Positions 32,988 through 44,323 of a stretch of 64,000 bases of DNA are shown piece by piece; position 1 is the first letter of the stretch; each line of letters begins with the position of its first letter. The translations under genes and the position numbers were made by a program. The stretch comes from Nematostella vectensis (taxonomy: Eukaryota; Cnidaria; Anthozoa; Actiniaria; Edwardsiidae): NCBI RefSeq assembly GCF_932526225.1, contig NC_064038.1:11159070-11223069 (forward strand), in the 5' to 3' direction. The notes beneath the pieces were generated by a model. It saw only the letters and a list, made by a program, of their open reading frames with translations, searched no databases and had not been told where the DNA came from.

Positions 32988-35900
32988 GCGTTTCCCAATC
33001 CACCGGTAAAGCGCATTTGCTTTCTGCGCACACCTGAACATCTAATGATTTCCCCTGACATTGAGCTCCGTCCGTCTGACAGACGCGCGTCCTGAACCGC
33101 TGACCGCCACCACACGTCACACTGCAGGCACTCCAGCTCGTCCACTCTCCCCAGCTTCCCAACGGCTCGCCGCCGCTTGCTTCGAATTTCACGTTGGAAG
33201 TGATATCGACATCATTTGGTGTTACGTCATCGCTAGTGACGTCACCTTGATTGGCGGAGCGACGCATGCGTAGTGGAAATGCTCGTTTTCCTGAACTTCC
33301 GAGTCCTCCATTACCACCTGAGAAAGGTATTCATGAACAGGTTGATGGAACGGTTAGGAAAGTATGCAGAGGGAAGAGCGGACGAGGGTAGGGGAAGGGG
33401 GAGATTGAGGGGGAGGGGGAGGGGGGAAGAAGCAGCCGTTACAATGTTCAAAACAACAACAACACCAATGCAATAATATATTATATAAAAAGAAGTACAA
33501 GCAACTGCAATCAATCAAGTATCGTACCTATTATACACGGTCTTCCGTTTGTACATTCTCTGATTTCCTCGCGGGCTCCGTTGCAAAAATGGCCGTCGTG
33601 GACTGGGTAAGGGTTGTCACACGTGCGCATGCGCAGTTGTTCTCCCGTATCGCATGTCCGTGTACATGAGGACCACGGGCTCCACTCGGACCAGCCTCCA
33701 TCAACTGAGAGAGACACAGGAGATATTTCAAGAACTTTTGTAATGAAAGTCCCCAGAAAAGATAAATAACCCTCCCTTACACGGGTTAATGATAACAACA
33801 TGAAAATGTTTGATGTATTTTTTAATAACTCATTACATACATTTTTTCACCTCTATACCTCAATATATTGCAAAATTATTTTTTGCGACATTTTTGGGAG
33901 GTTTGATCTTCATAAATTTATACACTAGAAGTCGGAAATAAAAAGTCATATTCATGGTGATTCAGGAACACATTTGAAATTGGTACTTATGAGTGTTAAA
34001 TTCGATTTTTTTTATTTCGAGATAAGGTTATTTTAGATTTTTGCTATGAATTTTGAGAGAACAAAAATACACCTAAATCATAGAAATTGGTAATACATCC
34101 CCCATACATCTCTCTCTTGGTCATACATCACTCATCCCTCTCTTGGTCGTACATCCCTCACCCCTATCTTGGTCATACATCCCTCAACCCTCTCTTGGTC
34201 ATACATCCCTCACCCTTCTTTTGGTCATACATACCCCATCCCTCTCTTGGACATATATCCCCCACCCCTTTCTTTGTCATACATCCCCCACCCCTCTCTT
34301 GGTCATACATCCCTCATTCCTCTTTTGGTCATACACCCCTCACCCCTTTCTTCTTTATACATCCCTCACCCCTCACTTGGTTATACATCCCTCATCCCTT
34401 TCTTGGTCATACATCCCTCACCCCTCTCTTGGTCATACATCCCTCACCCCTCTCTTGGTTATACATCCCCCACCCCTCTCTTGGTCATACATCCCTCACC
34501 CCTCTCTTGGTCATACATCCCTCACCCCTCTCTTGGTCATACATCCCTCACCCCTCTCTTGGTCATACATCCCTCACCCCTCTCTTGGTCATAAATCCCT
34601 CACCCATCTCTTGGTCATACACCCCTCACCCCTCTCTTCTTTATACATCCCTCACCCCTCTCTTGGTTATACATCCCCCACCCCTATCTTGGTCATACAT
34701 CCCTCAACCCTCTCTTGGTCATACATCCCTCACCCTTCTTTTGGTCATACATACCCCATCCCTCTCTTGGACATATATCCCCCACCCCTCTCTTTGTCAT
34801 ACATCCCCCACCCCTCTCTTGGTCATACATCCCTCACCCCTCTCTTGGTCATAAATCCCTCACCCATCTCTTGGTCATACACCCCTCACCCCTCTCTTCT
34901 TTATACATCCCTCACCCCTCTCTTGGTCATACACCCCTCGCCCTTCTTTTGGTCATACATCCCTCTTCCCTCTCTTGGTCATAAATCCCTCACCCCTCTC
35001 TTCTTTATACATCCCTCACCCCTCTCTTGGTCATACATCCCCCACCCCTCTCTTGGTCATACATCCCTCACCCCTCTCTTGGTCATACATCCCTCACCCC
35101 TCTCTTGGTCATACATCCCTCACCCCTCTCTTGGTCATACATCCCTCACCCCTCTCTTGGTCATACATCCCTCACCCCTCTCTTGGTCATACATCCCTCA
35201 CCCCTCTCTTGGTCATAAATCCCTTACCCCTCTCTTGGTCATACATCCCTCACCCCTCTCTTGGTCATACACCCCTCACCCCTCTCTTGGTCATACATCC
35301 CTCATCCCTCTCTTGGTCATACATCCCTCACCCCTCTCTTGGTCATACACCCCTCACCCCTCTCTTGGTTATACATCCCTCACCCCTCTCTTGGTCATAC
35401 ATCCCTCACCCCTCTCTTGGTCATACATCCCTCACCCCTCTCTTGGTCATACATCCCTCACCCCTCTCTTGGTCATACATCCCTCATCCCTCTCTTGGTC
35501 ATATATCCCTTACCCCTCTCTTGGTCATACACCCCTCGCCCTTCTTTTTGTCATACATCTCTCACCCCTCTCTTGGTCATATATCCCTCACCCCTCTCTT
35601 GGTTATACATCCCTCATCCCTCTCTTGGTCATACATCCCTTACCCCTCTCTTGGTCATACACCCCTCGCCCTTCTTTTGGTCATACATCACTCATCCCTC
35701 TCTTGGTCATACATCCCTCACCCCTTTCTTGGTCATACATCCTTCACCCCTCTCTTGGTCATACATCTCTCACCCCTCTCTTGGTCATATATCCCTCACC
35801 CCTCTCTTGGTCATACATCCCTCACCCCTCTCTTGGTCATACATCCCTAACCCTTCTTTTGGTCATACATCCCTTACCCCTCTCTTGGTCATACAACCCT

Positions 35901-38900
35901 CGCCCCTCTCTTGGTTATACATCCCTCATCTCTCTCTTGGTCATACATCCCTCATCCCTCTCTTGGTCATACATCCCTAACCCTTCTTTTGGTCATACAT
36001 CCCTTACCCCTCTCTTGGTCATACAACCCTCGCCCTTCTTTTGGTCATACATCACTCATCCCTCTCTTGGTCATACATCCCTCACCCCTTTCTTGGTCAT
36101 ACATCCCTCACCCCTCTCTTGGTCATACATCTCTCACCCCTCTCTTGGTCATATATCCCTCACCCCTCTCTTGGTCATACATCCCTCACCCCTCTCTTGG
36201 TCATACATCCCTCACCCCTCTCTTGGTCATACATCCCTCATCCCTCTGTTGGTCATACATCACTAACCCCTCTCTTGGTCATATATCCCTCACCCCTCTC
36301 TTGGTCATACATCCCTCACCCCTCTCTTGGTCATACATCCCTCACCTTTCTTTTGGTCATACATCCCTTACCCCTCTCTTGGTCATACACCCCTCGCCCT
36401 TCTTTTGGTCATACATCACTCATCCCTCTCTTGGTCATACATCCCTCACCCCTTTCTTGGTCATACATCCCTCACCCCTCTCTTGGTCATACATCTCTCA
36501 CCCCTCTCTTGGTCATATATCCCTCACCCCTCTCTTGGTCATACATCCCTCACCCCTTTCTTGGTCATACATCCCTCACCCCTCTCTTGGTCATACATCT
36601 CTCACCCCTCTCTTGGTCATATATCCCTCACCCCTCTCTTGGTCATACATCCCTCACCCCTCTCTTGGTCATACATCCCTCATCCCTCTGTTGGTCATAC
36701 ATCACTCACCCCTCTCTTGGTCATATATCCCTCACCCCTCTCTTGGTCATACATCCCTCACCCCTCTCTTGGTCATACACCCCTCGCCCTTCTTTTGGTC
36801 ATACATCACTCACCCCTCTCTTGGTCATACATCCCTCACCCCTTTCTTGGTCATACATCCCTCACCCCTCTCTTGGTCATACATCCCTCATCCCTCTGTT
36901 GGTCATACATCACTCACCCCTCTCTTGGTCATATATCCCTCACCCCTCTCTTGGTCATACATCCCTCACCCCTCTCTTGGTCATACACCCCTCGCCCTTC
37001 TTTTGGTCATACATCACTCACCCCTCTCTTGGTCATACATCCCTCACCCCTTTCTTGGTCATACATCCCTCACCCCTCTCTTGGTCATACATCTCTCACC
37101 CCTCTCTTGGTCATATATCCCTCACCCCTCTCTTGGTTATACATCCCTCATCCCTCTCTTGGTCATACATCCCTCACCCCTCTCTTGGTCATACATCCCT
37201 CACCCCTCTCTTGGTCATACATCCCTCATCCCTCTCTTGGTCATACATCCCTCACCCCTCTCTTGGTCATACATCCCTCACCCCTCTCTTGGTCATACAT
37301 CCCTCACCCCTCTCTTGGTCATACATCCCTCACCCCTCTCTTGGTCATACATCCCTCATCCCTCTCTTGGTCATACATCCCTCACCCCTCTCTTGGTCAT
37401 ACATCTCTCACCCCTCTCTTGGTCATATATCCCTCACCCCTCTCTCGGTTATACATCCCTCACCCCTCTCTTGGTCATACATCCCTCACCCCTCTCTTGG
37501 TCATACATCCCTCACCCCTCTCTTGGTCATACATCCCTCACCCCTCTCTTGGTCATACATCCCTAACCCTTCTTTTGGTCATACATCCCTCACCCCTCTC
37601 TTGGTCATACACCCCTCACCCCTCTCTTCTTTATACATCATTCACCCCTCTCTTGGTCATTCATCCCTCACCCCACTCTTGGTCATACATCCCTCACCCC
37701 TCTCTTGGTCATACACCCCTCACCCCTCTCTTGGTCATACACCCCTCGCCCTTCTTTTGGCCATACATCCCTCACCCCTCTCTTGGTCATACATCCCTCA
37801 CCCCTCTCTTGGTCATACATCCCTCACCCCTCTCTTGGTCATACATCCCTCACCCCTCTCTTGGTCATACATCCCTCACCCCTCTCTTGGTCATACATCC
37901 CTCACCCCTCTCTTGGTCATACACCCCTCGCCCTTCTTTTGGTCATACATCCCTCTTCCCTCTCTTGGTCATGCATACCTCACCCCTCTCTTGGTCATAC
38001 ATCCCTCACCCCTCTTTTGGCCATACATCCCTCACCCCTCTCTTGGTCATACATCCCTCACCCCTCTCTTGGTCATACATCCCTCACCCCTCTCTTGGTC
38101 ATACATCCCTCACCCCTCTCTTGGTCATACATCCCTCACCCATCTCTTGGTCATACACCCCTCACCCCTCTCTTGGTCATACATCCCTCATCCCTCTCTT
38201 GGTCATACATCCCTCACCCCTCTCTTGGTCATACATCCGTCGCCCCTCTCTTGGTCATACATCCCTTACCCCTCTCTTGGTCATACACCTCTAATTCCTA
38301 TCTTGGAAATACATCCTTCACCCCACCCCTTCTACGGTTATATATCACTATTCGATTGTTGCCCGACTCACCTATTCTGCAGCATTGACCTTTGAACATC
38401 CCGGAGCATTGGCATCGTTCACCCTGTGGCGTGCCTCCGTTGGCGCAGAACCTGTTACAAGGTCGAGTTTGGACGAGAAGTACTTGGCAACCTCCACCAC
38501 AACTTGGAAATCTCACAATCTTGAAATTGTAAATATATTTGAATAAATGCACATACATACCGTACACATTACAAGCTAACCCCAAACCTGCACTAAACAC
38601 TGCACAATACGCTTACCCTTGGGACCACCTTCACAGTGAGCCATGTACTAATGCACTACAACACACAATTTGCACCTGGGGACCACCTGTACAGTGAGCA
38701 ATATGCACCAGCACGCTGCACCACACAAGCTGTACCTAGGGACCACCTATGGACAGTGAGCCAAACACTAACACACTACACCTCACAAGCTTTGCCCAGG
38801 GACAACCTTCAAAGTTGGCCATGCACTAACACTGTGCATAACACAAGTTGTACCTAGGGACCAACTGCACAGTGAACAATGCACGAACACACTACACCAC

Positions 38901-40158
38901 ACAAGCTGTACCTAGGGACTACCTGCACAGTGACACATGCACTAACACACTGCACCACACAAGCTGTACCTAGGGACCACCTGCACAGTGAGCAATGCAC
39001 TGACACACTACACTACACAAGCTGTACCTAGGGACCACCTGCACAGTGAGCCATGCACTAACACACTGTTCCACACAAGCTGTACCTAGGGACCACCTGC
39101 ACAGTGAGCCATGCACTAACACACTGCACCACACAAGCTGTACCTAGGGACCACCTGCACAGTGAGCCATGCACTAACACACTGCACCACACAAGCTGTA
39201 CCTAGGGACCACCTACACAGTGAGCCAGACACTAACACACTGCACCACACAAGCTGTACCTAGGGATCATCTGCACAGTGAGCCATGCACAAACACACTT
39301 TACACCACACCAGATGTACTTATGGACTACCTGCACAGTGAGCCATGCACTAACACACTGCACCACACAAGGTGTACCTAGGGACCACCTGTACAGTGAG
39401 CCATGCACTAACACACTGCACCACACAAGCTACACCAAGGTACCATACGCAGCGAGCCCTGCATGAAACATTTTTACTGCTTCAAAATGACACCAGAAAG
39501 GCTTGACAAGTTTCGTAAAGATGATAAAGAAATGTCATAGTAAGCTTAAAGTCGCTTACATCTCTATGTCAAAGCAAGCTTATAGTCGCTTACATCTCTA
39601 TGTCGTAGCAAGCTAAAAGTCGCTTACATCTCTATGTCATAGCAAGCTTAAAGTCGCTTACATCTCTATGTCGATGTTGCTCCCCAATGGACCCACACTC
39701 ATGCGAGCAATTTCCCCACGAACTCCACTCCCCCACAGTACATGGCCGCGCCTCACAGGGCCTTGTTGTCGGGGCAGGTTTTAACTCTGCCGTTATCGCC
39801 GATGTGTGTTTGTGTCTAGTACAGGGTGTCGTATGCTGTGTAGGTTTAGGGTGTTTATGCTTTTTCGTGCAGGGCTTTCTTGTAGTGACAAGTTCTAGTA
39901 ATTTCTTATCTTGATTTCTTGTCTTCGTTGTCTTCGCAACGAGAGCTCTTTCTATGAATATAAAAAAAAAAAAAAGAGTTTCGTAGCTTATAATTCCGTA
40001 ATCATTTTTTTGCTATTCTAGAAATATGGTTGTACATTTTGGGAGGCAGACAAATACTCAACAATACAGTATTTCCACATACCTGAACAGATGACGGTGG
40101 CAAAAACCATAGAGACAATAAACAGAACATAAATACGCGAAACATTCCCGCGTAACAT
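32983..40158 (-). CDS. Secreted protein with thrombospondin type 1 repeats (5 exons, 341 aa)
   Basis: Minus-strand exons 40158-40083, 39951-39662, 38519-38372, 33704-33528 and 33317-32983, 1026 nt, phases 1, 0, 1, 1. Exon 1 is a signal peptide ([20 protein letters not shown]). Exon 2 has a basic Thr/Lys/His-rich stretch and the start of repeat 1 ([19 protein letters not shown]). Exon 3 completes it and adds a Cys-rich EGF-like part ([15 protein letters not shown]). Exon 4 is repeat 2 ([20 protein letters not shown]). Exon 5 has a Gly-rich and Asp/Thr linker, then repeat 3 ([20 protein letters not shown]). The WxxW tryptophans are the usual C-mannosylation sites and CSxTCG the O-fucose site. 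Such proteins act outside the cell in matrix or guidance; the exact role is unknown. The stop codon lies at a MITE border, so the original C-terminus may have been longer. Confidence 0.85.
34087..38312. repeat. 26-bp satellite, about 160 copies, in intron 3 of the thrombospondin-repeat gene
   Basis: Unit GGTCATACATCCCTCACCCC + TCTCTT, 4.2 kb, nearly all of a 4.67 kb intron. Variants such as CACCCCTCGCCCTTCTTTTG and ATCACTCATCCCTC recur at spaced intervals, which shows block duplication. Because 26 is not a multiple of 3, three units give a 26-residue repeat and several long meaningless open frames. In the gene's sense direction it is purine-rich (AAGAGAGGGGTGAGGGATG). Confidence 0.97.
38620..39450. 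repeat. 58-bp minisatellite in intron 2 of the thrombospondin-repeat gene
   Basis: About 14 units with CACAAGCTGTACCTAGGGAC and CACCTGCACAGTGAGCCATG. Units are 80-95% alike by eye. No exon overlap found. Confidence 0.93.
39545..39682 (-). repeat. Four tandem copies of the exon 2 donor of the thrombospondin-repeat gene
   Basis: On the minus strand, GACATAGAGAT|GTAAGCGAC occurs four times at about 36-37 bp spacing, separated by TTTAAGCTTGCTA-like spacers. The first is the true exon 2 end (39662, phase 0). Each copy keeps a perfect GTAAGC donor. Confidence 0.92.
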
Positions 40159-41789
40159 CCTTTTGGTCTCCAACTTTAAATGAGTTCTTAAGAATAATGA
40201 TTAAGGTCAAACTCTAGTTATACTTTATGAATATTGCTATACACAATCCGAAGTTTAACACACGGCTCTACAAGCCGTCTGCTGCGTAGGCCGGTTTATT
40301 GTTTGACAAAACATAATGGACAAACAAGATTTTATGCAACAAAGGTTGTAGACTGATAAGACTTCTGCAAACAAAATACCGACGTTACTACACTCAATCG
40401 CAGTCCATATTCATTCAGATATTTCACGGGGGCGCCGCGGGAGATTAAGAGAAAAAAAAGATGAAGCAGACATATACACTTCAAAGACACTTGCACCCGA
40501 GAATCCACGTATCGTTAATCGCGGTGGTTCATGGGTAGAGTATAAACGGCTGAATCCTTGTATGTAAAAGCCATGTGAATGTTCATAAGAACATGAACGA
40601 TTAGAATTCTACGGCTTTTGAGACCTGTATTTGTGTTTTTTTAGGTACGCTATTGCTTATTTACTGGATACCCATGAAGCACTGCGGGTTACGATAACAG
40701 ATTCTCCGAGTGCAACCTAATTTGGAACTCTTTGGAATAGGCGTGTGTCTCACATACACCATATGTGACCCGGCAACGAAAAAACGTACACTAGAGAAAA
40801 AGCGTTTCTGCTTGAGATGCGGCCAGCAGGTCAAGAGCAAAGTAATCTTGAACGAAAAATATCGTTCTTGGGATTATGCAGAACGCTTTTACGATATTCA
40901 GAACGATATCAGGTTTCTACGATCTCTGATTTTCAAGATCCTTACAAATTTTATTTATAACTTGCTTTTTCGAATGCAAAAAATCATTCAGCAAACATGC
41001 TCGGTGATAAAAAGGGAAAAAGAAACAGCCAAGTTTTACACCCATGGAAGAACCCCAAAACCAATTATGAAAAGCTTGTGTTGTTGTGATCTTTTTTGAA
41101 ATGTTTATACCTCATGAATCATAAGCATAAACAAGCAATATAGCTTTGAATGTTGTCAAATTCGTGCCTTTCCTAATCTTGTCAATTTTCTTTATATCAT
41201 AAATTATAAGTACAAATACAAGTTAATAGTTTTGAAATCACGAGGATTGCTAAAACCTAAAATTTTGATATTTTGGAAAATCCAAGCGATTTCCTGGGTT
41301 GGGTGATGCGAAAATATTATTCGGATAAAAGTATCTTCTGATCGTACTTTATCTATCTGTATGTACTATACAAACTAAAAACATTTGTCCAATGGCCAGA
41401 ATAGCGTTTTGAATGTAAAGAATCTATATATAGCACGATTATATTTGTTATAGTCATTATAGTAATTTTTAACTCGGAGTCATCCTTAAATCTTATTATC
41501 TGTATTGTATGACGAACTGGTTTTTTTTGTTAAATCTTACTCGATGTAAATTGCTCAATTCAGCCTTTTCCCTGCAATGCAATAATTTTAAGTCAACTAT
41601 TTATCTATCACACTTGGTGGTAGTTTCACATATTGTATAACAGCTCTTGGATATCTAACCGATAATAGTTAGTGTGCTTTAGATATGAACAATAAGTGAG
41701 CGTTATTTTTTAAGTCGTTTTAGCATTTCCTCTCTTAGTTGACTTTTATTGTGTTTAAAAACACATATACACGTGCATGACTATTACAC

Positions 41790-42015
41790 CGCGGCTATAG
41801 AATAGTCCCTTCCCTAAGAGACCAAAGGCGCCTAGAAAGGCCTCAATATTTTTCACTCGACATCTCAGCGAGTGTGGTGTAAATCGCTTAGGACTAGGGG
41901 TACCTGCTTTTTGTCTCCCTATTAATGCGAGGATGCCTGGGTACCTGTGTGTTACACAGTAGCGGTGTTGGGCCGAAATCCCCAGCCTAGCCGTAGAGCT
42001 TTAGCTGCCATACGG
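41790..42015 (+). repeat. SINE-like dispersed repeat, copy 1
   Basis: Includes CTAGAAAGGCCTC, GGTACCTG-GTGT and GGTGTTGGGCCGAAATCCCC + AGCCTAG. The reverse complement of the same order is seen at about 57965-58215 (AGGCTGAAAATTTCGGCCCC, AGCACCGCTA, GGGCGCCTTGGGTCTC). The type is a guess from length and structure. Confidence 0.5.
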
Positions 42016-42398
42016 TGATTCAGCGGATGTCTGGATGCAGAAAGGTGTATTTTCTTTTTTCTCTTCTGCTTCCATGCTGTCCTAGTTCGATGCTCGATGG
42101 AAACTATTTTGCAAACTTTTTTCTACTTTTTTTTTAGTTTTCTATGCTTAAGCTTCTCTTGTTTTACATTGGACAATAATTTAATCAATTGTATTGATTT
42201 TAATTTTGATCGAATCCTGACTTGTTCGGGCCTCAGAAGAAACTTTTTGAAACCTTTAAATAACATGAATGGGCTACTTTAAATCCTATGAAAATTAATA
42301 CCAAGAAAAATAAATTAATGCTGATTCGAGTCAACAAGTCAACAGCGCGCGGGTATTTGATAGTCACCTCATCTGGCAACCTCGTGTTTACAGAGCAA

Positions 42399-42765
42399 AA
42401 AAATGGCATTAAATTTTCCAATTCTCAATATATAAGCTCAAGATTCCGCATACAAGGAGTTCCTCTGACCAAATTATATATATATATCCAAAGTTTAAAG
42501 AAATTTAGAAGATATGAAATTTAGATATTAGCGAGCATGTTGGCTGAATTTCTGATCACTAAAAACGAGGAGAATTCATACTTTAAACATTTGAAAATTG
42601 CACTTCAAGCCTCATATCTCGAAAACAAAGCCATTAGAAAAAAAAAACACTTTTTGATATGTTGATTTACATAACATAAGTAACCTCTATGCAAAAATTC
42701 AAGCTTACCGAAGTTAACCAGACCTTATTTTGGGAAAACTTGCCATTTTTTTTGCTATCTCTAAC
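42399..42765. repeat. Dispersed repeat, copy 2
   Basis: Matches 19605-19975 over about 360 bases in the same orientation. Confidence 0.8.
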
Positions 42766-44230
42766 TGATTGCAAAAGAGGCTTTTACTCCATTGTTTGTC
42801 GTTTTATTTGAAATTTAAGGAAATGCACGGAATTTTTTTTAATCTTCATCATTAAGAAAAAAAAAACTCTTTTTTCTAATTTTCATTTGAGGCTGGGCCG
42901 TTCTAATTTTGGAGCATTTCAAGGCTCGAAATGTTCTTAACAATGCTCTTAAATTTCCTTGTATATTTTCGTTCGCTAAAACGAAGAAATGTATCATTTT
43001 GTCTAGGTAGAGCTCGCTTCTCTCCTTAGCGGGGAAAGAAAGTTTGCTCAGGTACCGCAGGATAACAAACTGGGAAATTGCGCGCTCTGCCGAATATCTC
43101 TCCGTGTGTACAATGGAGGGGGCGAGGTCCAGGAGTTTTCATCATACCATAAGATATAACTTACATCAAAACAATGATCATTATAACTATGTTTACAAAA
43201 TACGACTTCCCCAAAACGACCATGCTTTTATGAGATAGATTAAACTATGGCTACCGACTTTGGCGCGACGGACTGGCGTCTTTTATTTTTCAAAGTGGAA
43301 ATTGATTCTCGAGACTACGAGATAATAGAAATTGAATGGCAATCTTAGATAAAGAAATAAAAAAGGCACGCAAAATTAGAGCCAATTAATATACCAATAA
43401 ATGTTTGTTTATTTTCATGTAATGAAAAATCTTAATTAATCTTTGGTTTGATAATAAAAGCAAGATATGGTCTGCTGTGTACTTCTGGTTGTTTAACGTG
43501 CGAGAAAAAGCGAATGACTTCACGAACACTTTGTTACACCAAGCCGAGAGCGGCCTTGTCGTAATTGATTGTGTCCTACCATTTATTGCCAATAAAATTG
43601 TCTTTCATAGCGCCACAGGGAGTCCAAACATGAATAATGAAACCCCGTGATACGGAGAAGGAATCTGCGGTAAGCGACAACTACAGGGCTGCGCAAAAAT
43701 AACAATTAAGTATTTTATCTTGACTCGAGATGTTTGCGCATGTTTCTGTTATGTTTGCCCAATGATCGCAGCGACAGAAATCCAGGAGTTCACTCTGCCC
43801 AATGTTTGGCTGTGTTTCTATTATTATAAGCCATTCGCTATTTACCTTACTCGGATTGAGAATCTTTTTTAATAATCGGACCTTTTCTTATACCATCCTA
43901 AGTACCGCCTTCTCTATTATCATGTTTCTAAATAATGTTTATTGGAAAATCAGAAACCGATCTTTCTTTTCACAGCCTTAGTCCAATTAACGGATCTAAA
44001 AAACTTAATTTTTCACTTTAGACTGTTGCATTTCCTAATCCCGAAATGAGCAGTGTTTACTAAGTCGGCCGTCCTGCCACAACTCTTAACTCATTCATAA
44101 ATCCGTATGTGTAAATATTCTACGGCTGCAAATGTTATGCAAAATTAGCTGTGCCTAGCAGTTGGAGGTTAGAAACAGTGACTGATAAGATTTATGCAGA
44201 TGAAACGAGTCTGTGCTCGCAAGGGGTACT

Positions 44231-44238
44231 TATAAAGG
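44231..44238 (+). promoter_or_regulatory. Candidate TATA box of the first nicotinic receptor gene
   Basis: TATAAAGG lies 93 bases before the ATG at 44324, giving room for a short 5' untranslated region starting near 44262. Spacing and sequence are right, but nothing else proves it. Confidence 0.45.
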
Positions 44239-44323
44239 CGATAAGTCCACTCTAATCTGAACTGGTTGCCACGGCTGGCTGTGAAGTACTCGAATCAAGA
44301 AGGGTGCCTTATCAATCTGAACA

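Larger units (their letters stand above)
40160..44220. other. Intergenic region between divergent genes
   Basis: Contains the shared upstream region of the thrombospondin-repeat gene (-) and the first nicotinic receptor gene (+), a SINE-like repeat (41790-42015), a copy of a dispersed repeat (42399-42765) and a family A fragment (42880-42960). Open frames here (for example 40710-41099) show no family features and lack the surrounding splice pattern of the real genes. Confidence 0.5.

Noticed and set aside
34087-38395. Several open frames of 230-780 codons with [19 protein letters not shown] repeats
   Set aside because: They exist in all three plus frames because the 26-bp unit lacks stops. 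They lie in an intron of a minus-strand gene with good phase-matched exons.
40710-41099. 129-codon open frame
   Set aside because: No recognisable domain, AT-rich background composition and no splice partners. Cannot exclude a small lineage-specific gene.
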